Positions 46,323 through 54,247 of a DNA stretch of 64,000 nt are shown here, piece by piece. Position 1 is the first letter of the stretch. Each line of letters begins with the position of its first letter. A model generated the notes under the pieces. That model had not been told where the DNA came from. It saw only the letters and a list, made by a program, of their open reading frames with translations, and made no database searches. The translations under genes were made by a program, and so were the position numbers. The stretch lies in NCBI RefSeq assembly GCF_000738175.1, contig NZ_JFCH01000055.1:62001-126000 (forward strand), read 5' to 3'. Source of the stretch: Corynebacterium jeikeium (GTDB lineage Bacteria > Actinomycetota > Actinomycetes > Mycobacteriales > Mycobacteriaceae).

Positions 46323-46892
46323 ATGCCCAAAGTAAGCGACACGGACCTGGCAGAGCGGAAGGTCGAGATCCTGTCCGGCGCGCGCCACTGCTTCGCTAGC
46401 TACGGCTACGACGGCGCGACCGTCGCCCGGCTGGAAGAAACCATCGCCAAGTCCCGCGGCGCGATCTTCCACCATTACGGCAACAAAGATCAGCTGTTTC
46501 TCGAGGTTGCCCATGAAGACATGCGCAAAATGGCCGAACTAACGGCCGACGAGGGGCTTATCGGTGCTATTCGCGCCCTAGTCAAGTCAAAAGACTTGAC
46601 CGACTGGTGGGGTATGCGTGTGGAGATCACCCGCAGGGTGAACATCGACCCCTGCTTCGCGGCGAAGTGGGAGCTGGATCAGCTGGCGCTGCGTGAAACC
46701 GTGCGCACCCGCCTGCGGGAACAGCGCGCCAGCGGGCGGATCCGCAAGGATGTGGAGATCGAGACGATAGCCCAGACGTTGGAGCTAGTGCTCGAGGGTG
46801 TGCTCGGACGGCTTGCCCAGCGACAGGGCACCGAAGGGCTATCCGACGCGCTGGACTTCGTGGAAAGCGCTCTGCGTTCCCCCGGACAATAG
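46323..46892 (+). CDS. acnR: TetR-family repressor AcnR
   Basis: 189 residues. An N-terminal TetR HTH (20-60) includes ATVARLEETIAKSRGAIFHHYGNKDQLF, close to AcnR of C. glutamicum, which represses acn. The ATG at 46323 is chosen because an earlier in-frame start (46239) lies inside the terminator hairpin. It sits 116 nt after acn; the operator at 43239-43254 is its likely target. Confidence 0.92.
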   Translation: MPKVSDTDLAERKVEILSGARHCFASYGYDGATVARLEETIAKSRGAIFHHYGNKDQLFLEVAHEDMRKMAELTADEGLIGAIRALVKSKDLTDWWGMRVEITRRVNIDPCFAAKWELDQLALRETVRTRLREQRASGRIRKDVEIETIAQTLELVLEGVLGRLAQRQGTEGLSDALDFVESALRSPGQ

Positions 46893-46923
46893 GCTGTCCA
46901 ACCCGGTGAGTAGCATGTAGTGC

Positions 46924-47193
46924 ATGATCGCAATCATGACCGTTACCGGGCTGGATCACACTGGAATCATCGCCGCCGTGTCCACCGCCCTGGCCGAGCT
47001 AGACGTCAACATCCTCAACGTCTCCCAGACCATCATGGACGACTACTTCACCATGATCCTGCACGTTCGTATCGACGACTCCCAGCACGGGATCGCCGAC
47101 GTGCAGGACCGAATGGCGGAGGTCGAAAAACAGGAGAAGCTCGTCATCCGTGTGCAGTCGGAGGCCATCTTCTCCGCCATGCACGACGTGTAA
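46924..47193 (+). CDS. ACT-domain protein (UPF0237)
   Basis: 89 residues, a single ACT domain (IMTVTGLDHTGIIAAVSTALAELDVNILNVSQTIMDD) typical of UPF0237 amino-acid-sensing proteins. TAGCAT ends 7 nt before the ATG, so the message may be leaderless. It is followed 20 nt later by the UPF0210 gene; the two are often adjacent and probably work together. Confidence 0.9.
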   Translation: MIAIMTVTGLDHTGIIAAVSTALAELDVNILNVSQTIMDDYFTMILHVRIDDSQHGIADVQDRMAEVEKQEKLVIRVQSEAIFSAMHDV

Positions 47194-47213
47194 GAATTCG
47201 AAAGGGTTAAAGA

Positions 47214-48587
47214 ATGAATCCACGTCGTGGCGTCACAAACCAAAGCAACAACATCCTAGAGACCATCGAGATGATCGAGAAGTACCGTCTCGACATCCGG
47301 ACCGTAACGATGGGCATCAACCTCATGCCCTGCATTCGCGAAACGATGGGAGCAACCGCCGAGGCGGTGTTTGAGCGCGTGGTGGACTACGCGCGGAACC
47401 TCGTGCCGGTGGCTCAGGAGATCGAGCGCGAGCTGGGAATCCCCATCGTTAACAAGCGCATCTCCGTCACCCCGGTGGGTATCCTCGCCTCCGCGGTAGA
47501 GGGCAACCCGGTGCGCATTGCCGAAGCACTGGATCGCGCGGCCACCGAGGTGGGCGTGAACTTCATCGGCGGCTACTCGGCCCTGGTGGACAAGGGGGCC
47601 ACGCGCGGCGAGCTGGACCTGATTCGCTCGCTGCCCGAGGCGCTGAACGAGACGAACGTGGTCTGTGCCTCCGTGAACGTCGGCAGCTCGAAGGCGGGCA
47701 TCAACATGAATGCGGTCCGCGAGATGGGGCACGTCATCAAGGATGCCTCCACATACGGGCCGGGCGGTACGCTGGCCTGCGCAAAGTTGGTCGTGTTTGC
47801 CAATTCAGTCTCCGATAACCCGTTCATGGCCGGCGCCTATCACGGGGTAGAAGAGCAGGACTGTGTGATCAACGTGGGTGTTTCGGGGCCCGGCGTGGTC
47901 GACCGCGCGGTCGCTGGAATGGAAGGCGCAACGCTCAACGAGGTTTCCGAGGAGATCAAGAGGGCGGCATTTAAGATCACCCGCACCGGCCAGCTGGTTG
48001 GCGTGATGGCCGCCCAAAGGTTGGGCGTGCCCTTCGGAATCGTGGATCTTTCCCTGGCTCCCACTGCGGAACTCGGCGATTCCGTGGCGCACATCTTGGA
48101 GCACATGGGGCTCGGCCAGGTGGGCACCCATGGCACCACTGCCGCCTTGGCGCTGCTGAACGATGCGGTGAAGAAGGGCGGCATGATGGCCTGCTCGCGC
48201 GTCGGTGGTCTCTCGGGTTCATTTATCCCGGTTTCCGAGGATAAGGGGATGATCGACGCTGTGCGCAGCGGCGCCATCAGCATCGACAAGCTGGAGGCTA
48301 TGACGGCCATCTGCTCCGTAGGCCTGGACATGATCGCCATCCCGGGCGACACCCCCGCGGAGTCGATTGCTGGCATGATCGCCGACGAAGCGGCGATCGG
48401 TGTGATGAACCATAAGACCACCGCCGTGCGCGTGATCCCCGCGGTCGGTACAAAGGTGGGCGACGACGTGGACTTCGGTGGCCTGCTGGGCTACGCGCCG
48501 GTGATCGGCGTGAACCGTGCAAGCAGCGCCGAGTTCATCAACCGCGGTGGCTTCATCCCCGCCCCGCTGCACGGCTACCGCAACTAG
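47214..48587 (+). CDS. PFL-like family protein (UPF0210)
   Basis: 457 residues of the UPF0210/DUF711 family, with a fold related to pyruvate-formate-lyase. The N-terminal [26 protein letters not shown] is the family hallmark. No glycyl-radical motif is evident. The function is unknown. It is in one operon with the preceding ACT-domain gene, which probably senses a ligand for it. Confidence 0.88.
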   Translation: MNPRRGVTNQSNNILETIEMIEKYRLDIRTVTMGINLMPCIRETMGATAEAVFERVVDYARNLVPVAQEIERELGIPIVNKRISVTPVGILASAVEGNPVRIAEALDRAATEVGVNFIGGYSALVDKGATRGELDLIRSLPEALNETNVVCASVNVGSSKAGINMNAVREMGHVIKDASTYGPGGTLACAKLVVFANSVSDNPFMAGAYHGVEEQDCVINVGVSGPGVVDRAVAGMEGATLNEVSEEIKRAAFKITRTGQLVGVMAAQRLGVPFGIVDLSLAPTAELGDSVAHILEHMGLGQVGTHGTTAALALLNDAVKKGGMMACSRVGGLSGSFIPVSEDKGMIDAVRSGAISIDKLEAMTAICSVGLDMIAIPGDTPAESIAGMIADEAAIGVMNHKTTAVRVIPAVGTKVGDDVDFGGLLGYAPVIGVNRASSAEFINRGGFIPAPLHGYRN

Positions 48588-48605
48588 GAAGGACTACTCG
48601 CTCGT

Positions 48606-49364
48606 ATGGTGCAGGTCTTTAAGTACGGTCGCTCCTCTGCGGTCATCGATGACCCGTTTGATGGGCTGGTGCGGGGAGACCAGTCGGGCACATTTGATCA
48701 GCGCTGTACCCTACCCGCCGGGTCGGTTGCGCTGAACGCCGCGCTGTCGAACAACGGCCGCATGCCCGTTGCTGGTAACACCGCGGGCTTTAGCGTGGTG
48801 CAGACGGTAGTGCTGACAATTGGCGTGGTGCTGTTAGGCCTGGGAGGCTTCCTGGTCGCCGGCAGCGGCACCCAGACTCTGGTTATTGGCCTGGTGATCG
48901 GAGCCATTGGCCTGCTGATGGCGGGCGTGGCCCTCTATAGCGCCTTCAAGCGTCGCGGTCGACTGCGGATCCTGGGCAAAGCATGGGGAAATGGTTGGCT
49001 GCGCTTTGCTCCTGCCCGCGTGGGCGGCGTGTGGATTGCCCGGGTATCGACGCATAACGACAACGGGGAGCGCATGAACACGGAGCGCCGCTACTACTAC
49101 AAGGCCATGGTGCAGGCCTACCCCACCGACGGCACCGAGCCGTTCACGTTCCGCACCGGCGAGTTCAACGCCCCGGCGAACTGGGAGGGTCGACCCTATA
49201 ACCTGCACATGGCCGATGGCCCCATGGACGTGCTGGAGCCCGAGTTCACCAACGGATGGACCATTTGCCGGTACATCGCGGGCCAGCCGGAAACGGCCAC
49301 GATTTCTACCGACCTGTCGGCCAAGCAGGTCAAGGCGGCTCTAGAGGTTTCGCAGATCCGCTAA
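48606..49364 (+). CDS. Hypothetical membrane protein
   Basis: 252 residues. Two adjacent transmembrane segments (about 63-83 and 89-110) separate a short N-terminal part from a C-terminal soluble domain with WxRFAPARVGGVWIARVSTHND and RRYYYKAMVQAYP blocks resembling DUF3592-type domains. GGAAGGA lies upstream of the ATG. Its last 24 nt overlap the convergent Lrp gene. Function unknown. Confidence 0.65.
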   Translation: MVQVFKYGRSSAVIDDPFDGLVRGDQSGTFDQRCTLPAGSVALNAALSNNGRMPVAGNTAGFSVVQTVVLTIGVVLLGLGGFLVAGSGTQTLVIGLVIGAIGLLMAGVALYSAFKRRGRLRILGKAWGNGWLRFAPARVGGVWIARVSTHNDNGERMNTERRYYYKAMVQAYPTDGTEPFTFRTGEFNAPANWEGRPYNLHMADGPMDVLEPEFTNGWTICRYIAGQPETATISTDLSAKQVKAALEVSQIR

Positions 49365-49820
49365 CGCCTGCAGCAGCTGGCCGTGGCGGGCGGGGATGCG
49401 GGAGCGCAGGATGATTTCCGTGCGCGTGCGCTGCACGCCCTCGACTTCCTGCAGTTTGAGGGTGATCTGCTCCAGGTGCTCGTGATCACGCGCCACCACG
49501 CGGCACGATAGGTCGTAGGGCCCGGCAATGGAATGCGCCTCCGTGATCCACGGGATTCTCAGTATTGCCGCGGTCGCCTGGTCTAACGTCCGCTGGTCCA
49601 GTGTGACGTGCACGAAAGCGCCCAGCGGGAAGCCTAGCGCACCCGGGTCGAAGTGCGGGGCGAAGCTGCCGATCACTCCCCTTTCCACGAGTTTGTCTAT
49701 GCGGCTGCTCACCGTCGCGCGCGCCACCCCGAGCACCCGTGCGTACTCGCGCACCCCGGCCTTGGGCCTTTCGTTGAGTAGCATGCAGAGCTCGATGTCT
49801 GTCCGGTCGAGGTCCCTCAT
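49341..49820 (-). CDS. Lrp/AsnC-family transcriptional regulator
   Basis: 159 residues. N-terminal winged helix (DRTDIELCMLLNERPKAGVREYARVLGVARATVSSRIDKLV) and C-terminal RAM ligand-binding domain. It is divergent from the indolepyruvate oxidoreductase gene across 241 nt, which carries a 17-bp palindrome and a GlxR-like site, so it probably regulates that gene in response to amino acids. In actinobacteria, Lrp-type genes next to amino-acid catabolic enzymes are common. Confidence 0.88.
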   Translation of the reverse strand: MRDLDRTDIELCMLLNERPKAGVREYARVLGVARATVSSRIDKLVERGVIGSFAPHFDPGALGFPLGAFVHVTLDQRTLDQATAAILRIPWITEAHSIAGPYDLSCRVVARDHEHLEQITLKLQEVEGVQRTRTEIILRSRIPARHGQLLQALADLRNL

Positions 49821-49838
49821 TCCTCTGCCCTATCTTTG

Positions 49839-49866
49839 TGACGCCCCTTCGCGGCCTGTTGGCAAA
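49839..49866. repeat. Copy 2 of the shared TGACGCCC...CTGTTGGCAAA element
   Basis: TGACGCCCCTT followed by CTGTTGGCAAA, 26-28 nt overall, like the copy at 6681-6706. It lies 19 nt before the start of the Lrp-type gene. Confidence 0.5.
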
Positions 49867-49912
49867 AAACATCTACTTTTGTGTGCAAATCTGTTGTCGC
49901 TTGGGTGGGATT

Positions 49913-49929
49913 CTAGGCCATTGGCCTAG
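49913..49929. promoter_or_regulatory. 17-bp palindrome, candidate Lrp operator
   Basis: CTAGGCCATTGGCCTAG: two perfect 8-bp arms around one T. It lies 93 bp upstream of the Lrp start and 132 bp upstream of the oxidoreductase start, a typical place for an autoregulatory operator. Confidence 0.55.
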
Positions 49930-50013
49930 GTTTTAGGTCTGGAATCTAAAAAACCTTTGCTAAGTGAACTATTTTCCCGCGGGTGCTACCGGGTAGCGTT
50001 GGCTGTCGCTTAA

Positions 50014-50029
50014 TGTGATTCAAACCACA
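50014..50029. promoter_or_regulatory. GlxR-like site
   Basis: TGTGATTCAAACCACA matches TGTGANNTANNTCACA with two mismatches (T to C in the centre and in the right half). 32 bp before the oxidoreductase ATG. Confidence 0.4.
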
Positions 50030-50061
50030 AACTGACAGCTCGCACGAAAGGGTGAACAGCG

Positions 50062-53000
50062 ATGACCTCCACATTCATCCCCGACACAATCTCCACCGTC
50101 CAGGACCTCCCCGACTACACTCAGTCGCGTTATCGGGAGAAGACTGGGCACATCCACTTAACCGGCATCCAGGCGCTCGTGCGCACGGTGCTGGATCGCG
50201 CGGAGGCAGACCGTGAGATTGGGCTGCAGACCTCTAGCTTCGTTTCCGGCTACGAGGGCTCCCCGCTGGGTGGGTACGACCTTGAGCTGGGGCGCCGCAA
50301 GTCGCTGCTCGGCCAGTTTGATGTGCAGCACTTCCCTGCCGTCAATGAGGAGTTGGGCGTCACCGCCGTAGCGGGATCGCAGATGACGGATCGGGCGACG
50401 GTCAAGGAAGGCATCGACGGCGTGGTCGGCTACTGGTACGGCAAGGCGCCGGGGTTGGATAGGGCGGCCGATGCGCTGCGGCACGCGAACATGACCGGCA
50501 CCAGCGGCACGGGCGGCGCGGTGGCCTTCGTGGGCGACGACCCGACGGCGAAGTCCTCGACGATCCCCTCTGCCTCCGGGCGAATCCTTGCGGATCTCGG
50601 GTTGCCGACCCTCGTGCCGGCGGACGCTGGCGACGTGCTGCGCCTCGGCACGCACGCAGCGTGGATGTCGCGCTACAGCGGCCTGTGGACAGCGCTGCGC
50701 ATCACCACCCCCGTGGCTGACGGCTCCGCCAGCGTGGATCTGGAGGCCATCCGCGAGGCCACGACGGCCCGCGGTCTGGAGCGCGGCGGCGAGCACGAGC
50801 CCGAAGCTCGCCTGTTGGGCAAGCGACTGCTCGACCTTGAGGACACCCGCGTGGGCGAGCGCCTGCCGCGGGCTCTGGAGTACGCCCGCGAGCACCGACT
50901 GAACCGCTGGTGGGGCGCCCGGGGCGGCGACCGCGTGGGCGTGATCTGCGCAGGCAACACCTCCCTGGAGGTCGCGGAGGTCGTGGGCGAGGCGCACGTT
51001 CGCGTGCTGCAGCTGGCGATGACCTACCCGCTGGACCCACAGGAGCTGGAGCGCTTCTGCGAGGGGCTGGATACTCTCGTGGTCGCCGAGGAGCTAGGTA
51101 CTCACCTGCTGGAATCCGTTCGCGCGTGCCTCTACGACCTCCCGGTGCGCCCCGCGATCGAGCACGTGAATGATCCGCTGAAGCAGCTGCCCAAGCTGTT
51201 GCGCAACGAGGGCATCGAGGTCGCCGGCGTGGAGAGCGGCCCCACCCGGATCTCCCTGCCGTTGGCGGTCCCCAACCGCGTGCCCCATTTCTGCTCCGGC
51301 TGCCCGCACAACCTCTCTACCCGCGCGGACGAGGACACGCTGGTCGGTGCCGGAATCGGCTGCCACGCCATGGTGATGCTGATGGATGACAAGCGAGTGG
51401 GCAAGATCATGGGCACCGCGCAGATGGGCGGCGAGGGCGCACACTGGATTGGAATGCACAGCTTCGTGTCCGAGGAGCACTTTGTGCAGAATATGGGCGA
51501 CGGAACGTTCCTGCATTCGGGATCGCTGGCGCTGCGGGCAATGGTGGCGTCCAAGGTAAACGCAACCCTCAAGCTGCTGCACAACGGCACGGTAGCGATG
51601 ACAGGGGGCCAGGACCCCGTGGGGCAGCCGAGCCTGGCGGGGTTGGTCGACATGGTGCGGGCGGAGAACCCGGCCAGGATCGTCGTGACCAGCGACGATG
51701 TGCGGCGCACGCGGCGCGCCCTGCGGGGTTCCGGCGTGCAGGTGCGCCCGCGCGAGGATCTGGCCAAGGTGCAGAAGGAGCTGGAGGCCCTACAGGGTGT
51801 CTCCGTGCTCATCCACGACCAGGAGTGCGCCGCCGAGAAGCGCCGCGCCCGCAACCGCAACCAGCGCGCCCAGGCCACCGAGAAGATCGTGATCAACGAG
51901 CGCATCTGCGAAGGCTGCGGTGACTGTGGTGAAAAGTCCGGCTGCCTGTCCCTGCAGCCGGTGGACACGCAGTTCGGCCGCAAGACCCGCGTGGATCAGA
52001 CCAGCTGCAACACCGACCGCTCGTGCCTGTCCGGTGATTGTCCGGCCTTCACGACCGTCGTTGCGGTCGAGGAGAAGCGCGAGGTGCCGCCTATTGACGC
52101 CCACGCTCTCGACCCGGTGCCGGAGAGCGCGCTGGACAGCAAGCGCCCGTGGAACATCCGCATCTCGGGTGTGGGCGGCACGGGAGTGATGACGGCCTCG
52201 GCCGTAATCGCCACCGCCGCACACCTCGATGGACTTGCGGTGCGCGGCACGGACATGACGGGCCTGGCGCAGAAGGGCGGGTCGGTGGTCTCCGATCTGC
52301 GCATCTCTAAGAGTATTGGCCAGCACACGGGAACGGTGCCGCGCGGCGGCGCGGACCTGCTGATCGCGCTGGACGGCGTGACGGGTGCAGAAGATGCCAG
52401 CACGTCGGTGCTCAATGCGGCGCGGACGGTTGCCGTGCTGTCGAACTCCGCGACCCCCACAGGCCAGATGTGCACCGACGTTAAGGCCACCCGCCCCGAC
52501 GGCGTGCAGATCACCGGCGCGCTGGGGCATGCGGCGAAGCGGGCGATCATCACCGACGCAATCCGCGTGTCCACCAAGCTCTTCGGTGAGTCCACGTTCC
52601 AGATCATGCTGCTCATCGGCGCTGCGGTACAGGCTGGTGCGCTGCCTGTGACCCCGGAGTCGATGGAAAAGGCGCTGCGGATCAACGGCAAGAAGGCCGA
52701 GGCCAACATCCAGGCCTTCCGCCGCGGCCGCCAGCTAGTGAGCCGCCCGGAGGCGCTGATCGAGCTGATGGGCGTGGAGCCCGACTACTCCCAATACCAG
52801 GAGGTTCAGCCTCTGGACCGCACTCGGGCCAAGATCGAAGAAGTTCTGGAGCCGAGCCTGGTAGATGATGTCGCGGTGTACTTTGACGAGATGCGCCGCT
52901 GGGGTTCCGAGCAGGATGCCCAGGATTACCTGACCGACGTGCGCGCGGTCTACGCCCACGAGCGGCGCGTGAACCCGAATGGCCCCGCAGAACTGACCCG

Positions 53001-53460
53001 CAGCTTCGCCGCTGGACTGCACAAGCTCTCCGCCTACAAGGACGAGTACGAGGTCGCCCGCCTGGCGCTGGACCCCGGATTCGCGGAGGCGCAGAAGGGC
53101 GGCAAGGTCACGGTCCAGTTCCAGCCGCCGCTGCTGCGCTCCCTGGGCCTGAACCGCAAGATCGGTCTCGGCCCACGGATGCGCCCGGTGCTCAGTGCGC
53201 TGGCGAAGGCCAAGGGGCTGCGTGGCACGCGCCTGGACATCTTCGGCTACGCGGAGGTGCGCAAGTTGGAGCGCAAGCTCGTCCACACCTACCGGGAGGA
53301 GATCCTGAGCCGGGCGCGGAACCTGCACAAGCCCGAGCAGGTAGCGGAGCTGGCCTCCCTGGCCGCTGCGGCCGATGGGGTGCGGGGGTTCGAGGACAAG
53401 AAAATCGACAGTGCGCACGAGTTGCTGCAGAAGTTGGGGCGCGCGGGCGTCAAAAAATAG
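50062..53460 (+). CDS. Indolepyruvate:ferredoxin oxidoreductase, fused alpha/beta form
   Basis: 1132 residues in one chain. N-terminal pyruvate-oxidoreductase-like part (25-400), thiamine-diphosphate domain (about 410-560, with GIGCHAMVMLM and NMGDGTF), a Fe-S cluster region (CEGCGDC at 616-622, with further cysteines to about 660), and a C-terminal gamma domain (about 698-880, GVGGTGVMTA). It oxidatively decarboxylates aryl- or branched-chain 2-oxo acids to acyl-CoA. The start is ATG with AAAGGGTG. Such fused enzymes are oxygen-sensitive in anaerobes, so their use in this aerobe is of interest. It probably depends on Lrp-type regulation from the divergent gene. Confidence 0.88.
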   Translation: MTSTFIPDTISTVQDLPDYTQSRYREKTGHIHLTGIQALVRTVLDRAEADREIGLQTSSFVSGYEGSPLGGYDLELGRRKSLLGQFDVQHFPAVNEELGVTAVAGSQMTDRATVKEGIDGVVGYWYGKAPGLDRAADALRHANMTGTSGTGGAVAFVGDDPTAKSSTIPSASGRILADLGLPTLVPADAGDVLRLGTHAAWMSRYSGLWTALRITTPVADGSASVDLEAIREATTARGLERGGEHEPEARLLGKRLLDLEDTRVGERLPRALEYAREHRLNRWWGARGGDRVGVICAGNTSLEVAEVVGEAHVRVLQLAMTYPLDPQELERFCEGLDTLVVAEELGTHLLESVRACLYDLPVRPAIEHVNDPLKQLPKLLRNEGIEVAGVESGPTRISLPLAVPNRVPHFCSGCPHNLSTRADEDTLVGAGIGCHAMVMLMDDKRVGKIMGTAQMGGEGAHWIGMHSFVSEEHFVQNMGDGTFLHSGSLALRAMVASKVNATLKLLHNGTVAMTGGQDPVGQPSLAGLVDMVRAENPARIVVTSDDVRRTRRALRGSGVQVRPREDLAKVQKELEALQGVSVLIHDQECAAEKRRARNRNQRAQATEKIVINERICEGCGDCGEKSGCLSLQPVDTQFGRKTRVDQTSCNTDRSCLSGDCPAFTTVVAVEEKREVPPIDAHALDPVPESALDSKRPWNIRISGVGGTGVMTASAVIATAAHLDGLAVRGTDMTGLAQKGGSVVSDLRISKSIGQHTGTVPRGGADLLIALDGVTGAEDASTSVLNAARTVAVLSNSATPTGQMCTDVKATRPDGVQITGALGHAAKRAIITDAIRVSTKLFGESTFQIMLLIGAAVQAGALPVTPESMEKALRINGKKAEANIQAFRRGRQLVSRPEALIELMGVEPDYSQYQEVQPLDRTRAKIEEVLEPSLVDDVAVYFDEMRRWGSEQDAQDYLTDVRAVYAHERRVNPNGPAELTRSFAAGLHKLSAYKDEYEVARLALDPGFAEAQKGGKVTVQFQPPLLRSLGLNRKIGLGPRMRPVLSALAKAKGLRGTRLDIFGYAEVRKLERKLVHTYREEILSRARNLHKPEQVAELASLAAAADGVRGFEDKKIDSAHELLQKLGRAGVKK

Positions 53461-53465
53461 TAAAT

Positions 53466-53479
53466 AGACCAAGCGGTCT
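53466..53479. promoter_or_regulatory. Candidate TetR-type operator
   Basis: AGACCAAGCGGTCT: 5-bp arms AGACC/GGTCT with a 4-bp centre, flanked by AA and TT with one mismatch. It lies 16-29 bp before the GTG of the amidotransferase gene, in the promoter. TACAGT (53482-53487) is the likely -10. Confidence 0.5.
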
Positions 53480-53494
53480 GTTACAGTAACGAAT

Positions 53495-54238
53495 GTGACT
53501 TTCGTACTGCTAAGCCCCCGCAGCGGCGCCGAGGTGCTCGCCGCGGAATACGCCGACTTCCTCAGCTACAGCGGCCTCACCCCCGCCGAGCTCGAACAGC
53601 GACCGCTGGATAACCCCGGCGCCGACCTGGGAAGTTTCGACGGCGTGGAGGGCGTGTTTATCGGCGGCTCGCCGTTTACGATCACCCGCCCGGTCGACGT
53701 GGAATGGCAAGAAGCGATCTCGCAGAAGCTGGTGGATTTCATCCAGGTCGAATCGGAGCGGCAGCGCTTCGGCATCTTCTCCACCTGCTACGGCACCTCC
53801 ATGCTGGCGCACTACCTAGACGGCGAGGTCAACAGTAAGTACTCGGAATCGGCGGGTACCAGCGAGGTTTCTCTTACTGACGCCGGGCGCGTCGACCCCA
53901 TCACGGGTGCGCTCCCCGACCGCTTCACTGCGCTGACGGGCCACAAGGATTCCGTGGTGCGCGTGCCCGCGGAGGCCACCCTGCTGGCCACCGGCGAAAC
54001 CTGCCCGGTGCAGATCTACCGCTACCGCGAAAACGTCTGGACCAGCCAATTCCACCCGGAGATGGATGCTGCCGGTATCACTCGGCGCCTCAGCTTCTAC
54101 GAGGACGAGGGCTACTGCGACCCCGCGGAGATCGCGGAGACTTACGCACGCTTCGAGGGGCAGGATACGGCGGCGGCGAACTCGCTGCTGCGGCGCTTTG
54201 TGGAGCACTCCCGCAGCTCGCTGGGGATGGTGAGCTAG
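53495..54238 (+). CDS. Class-I glutamine amidotransferase-like protein
   Basis: 247 residues. Triad Cys98 (STCYGT), His187 and Glu189 (QFHPEMD) intact. The fold resembles GMP-synthase-type glutaminase domains. It starts with GTG, 7 nt after TACAGT, so is probably leaderless. Its substrate is not known; the family often deaminates glutamine or cleaves gamma-glutamyl bonds. It is followed by a convergent ABC-F gene with 9 nt between the stops. Confidence 0.82.
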   Translation: MTFVLLSPRSGAEVLAAEYADFLSYSGLTPAELEQRPLDNPGADLGSFDGVEGVFIGGSPFTITRPVDVEWQEAISQKLVDFIQVESERQRFGIFSTCYGTSMLAHYLDGEVNSKYSESAGTSEVSLTDAGRVDPITGALPDRFTALTGHKDSVVRVPAEATLLATGETCPVQIYRYRENVWTSQFHPEMDAAGITRRLSFYEDEGYCDPAEIAETYARFEGQDTAAANSLLRRFVEHSRSSLGMVS

Positions 54239-54247
54239 CTGGCTGGG

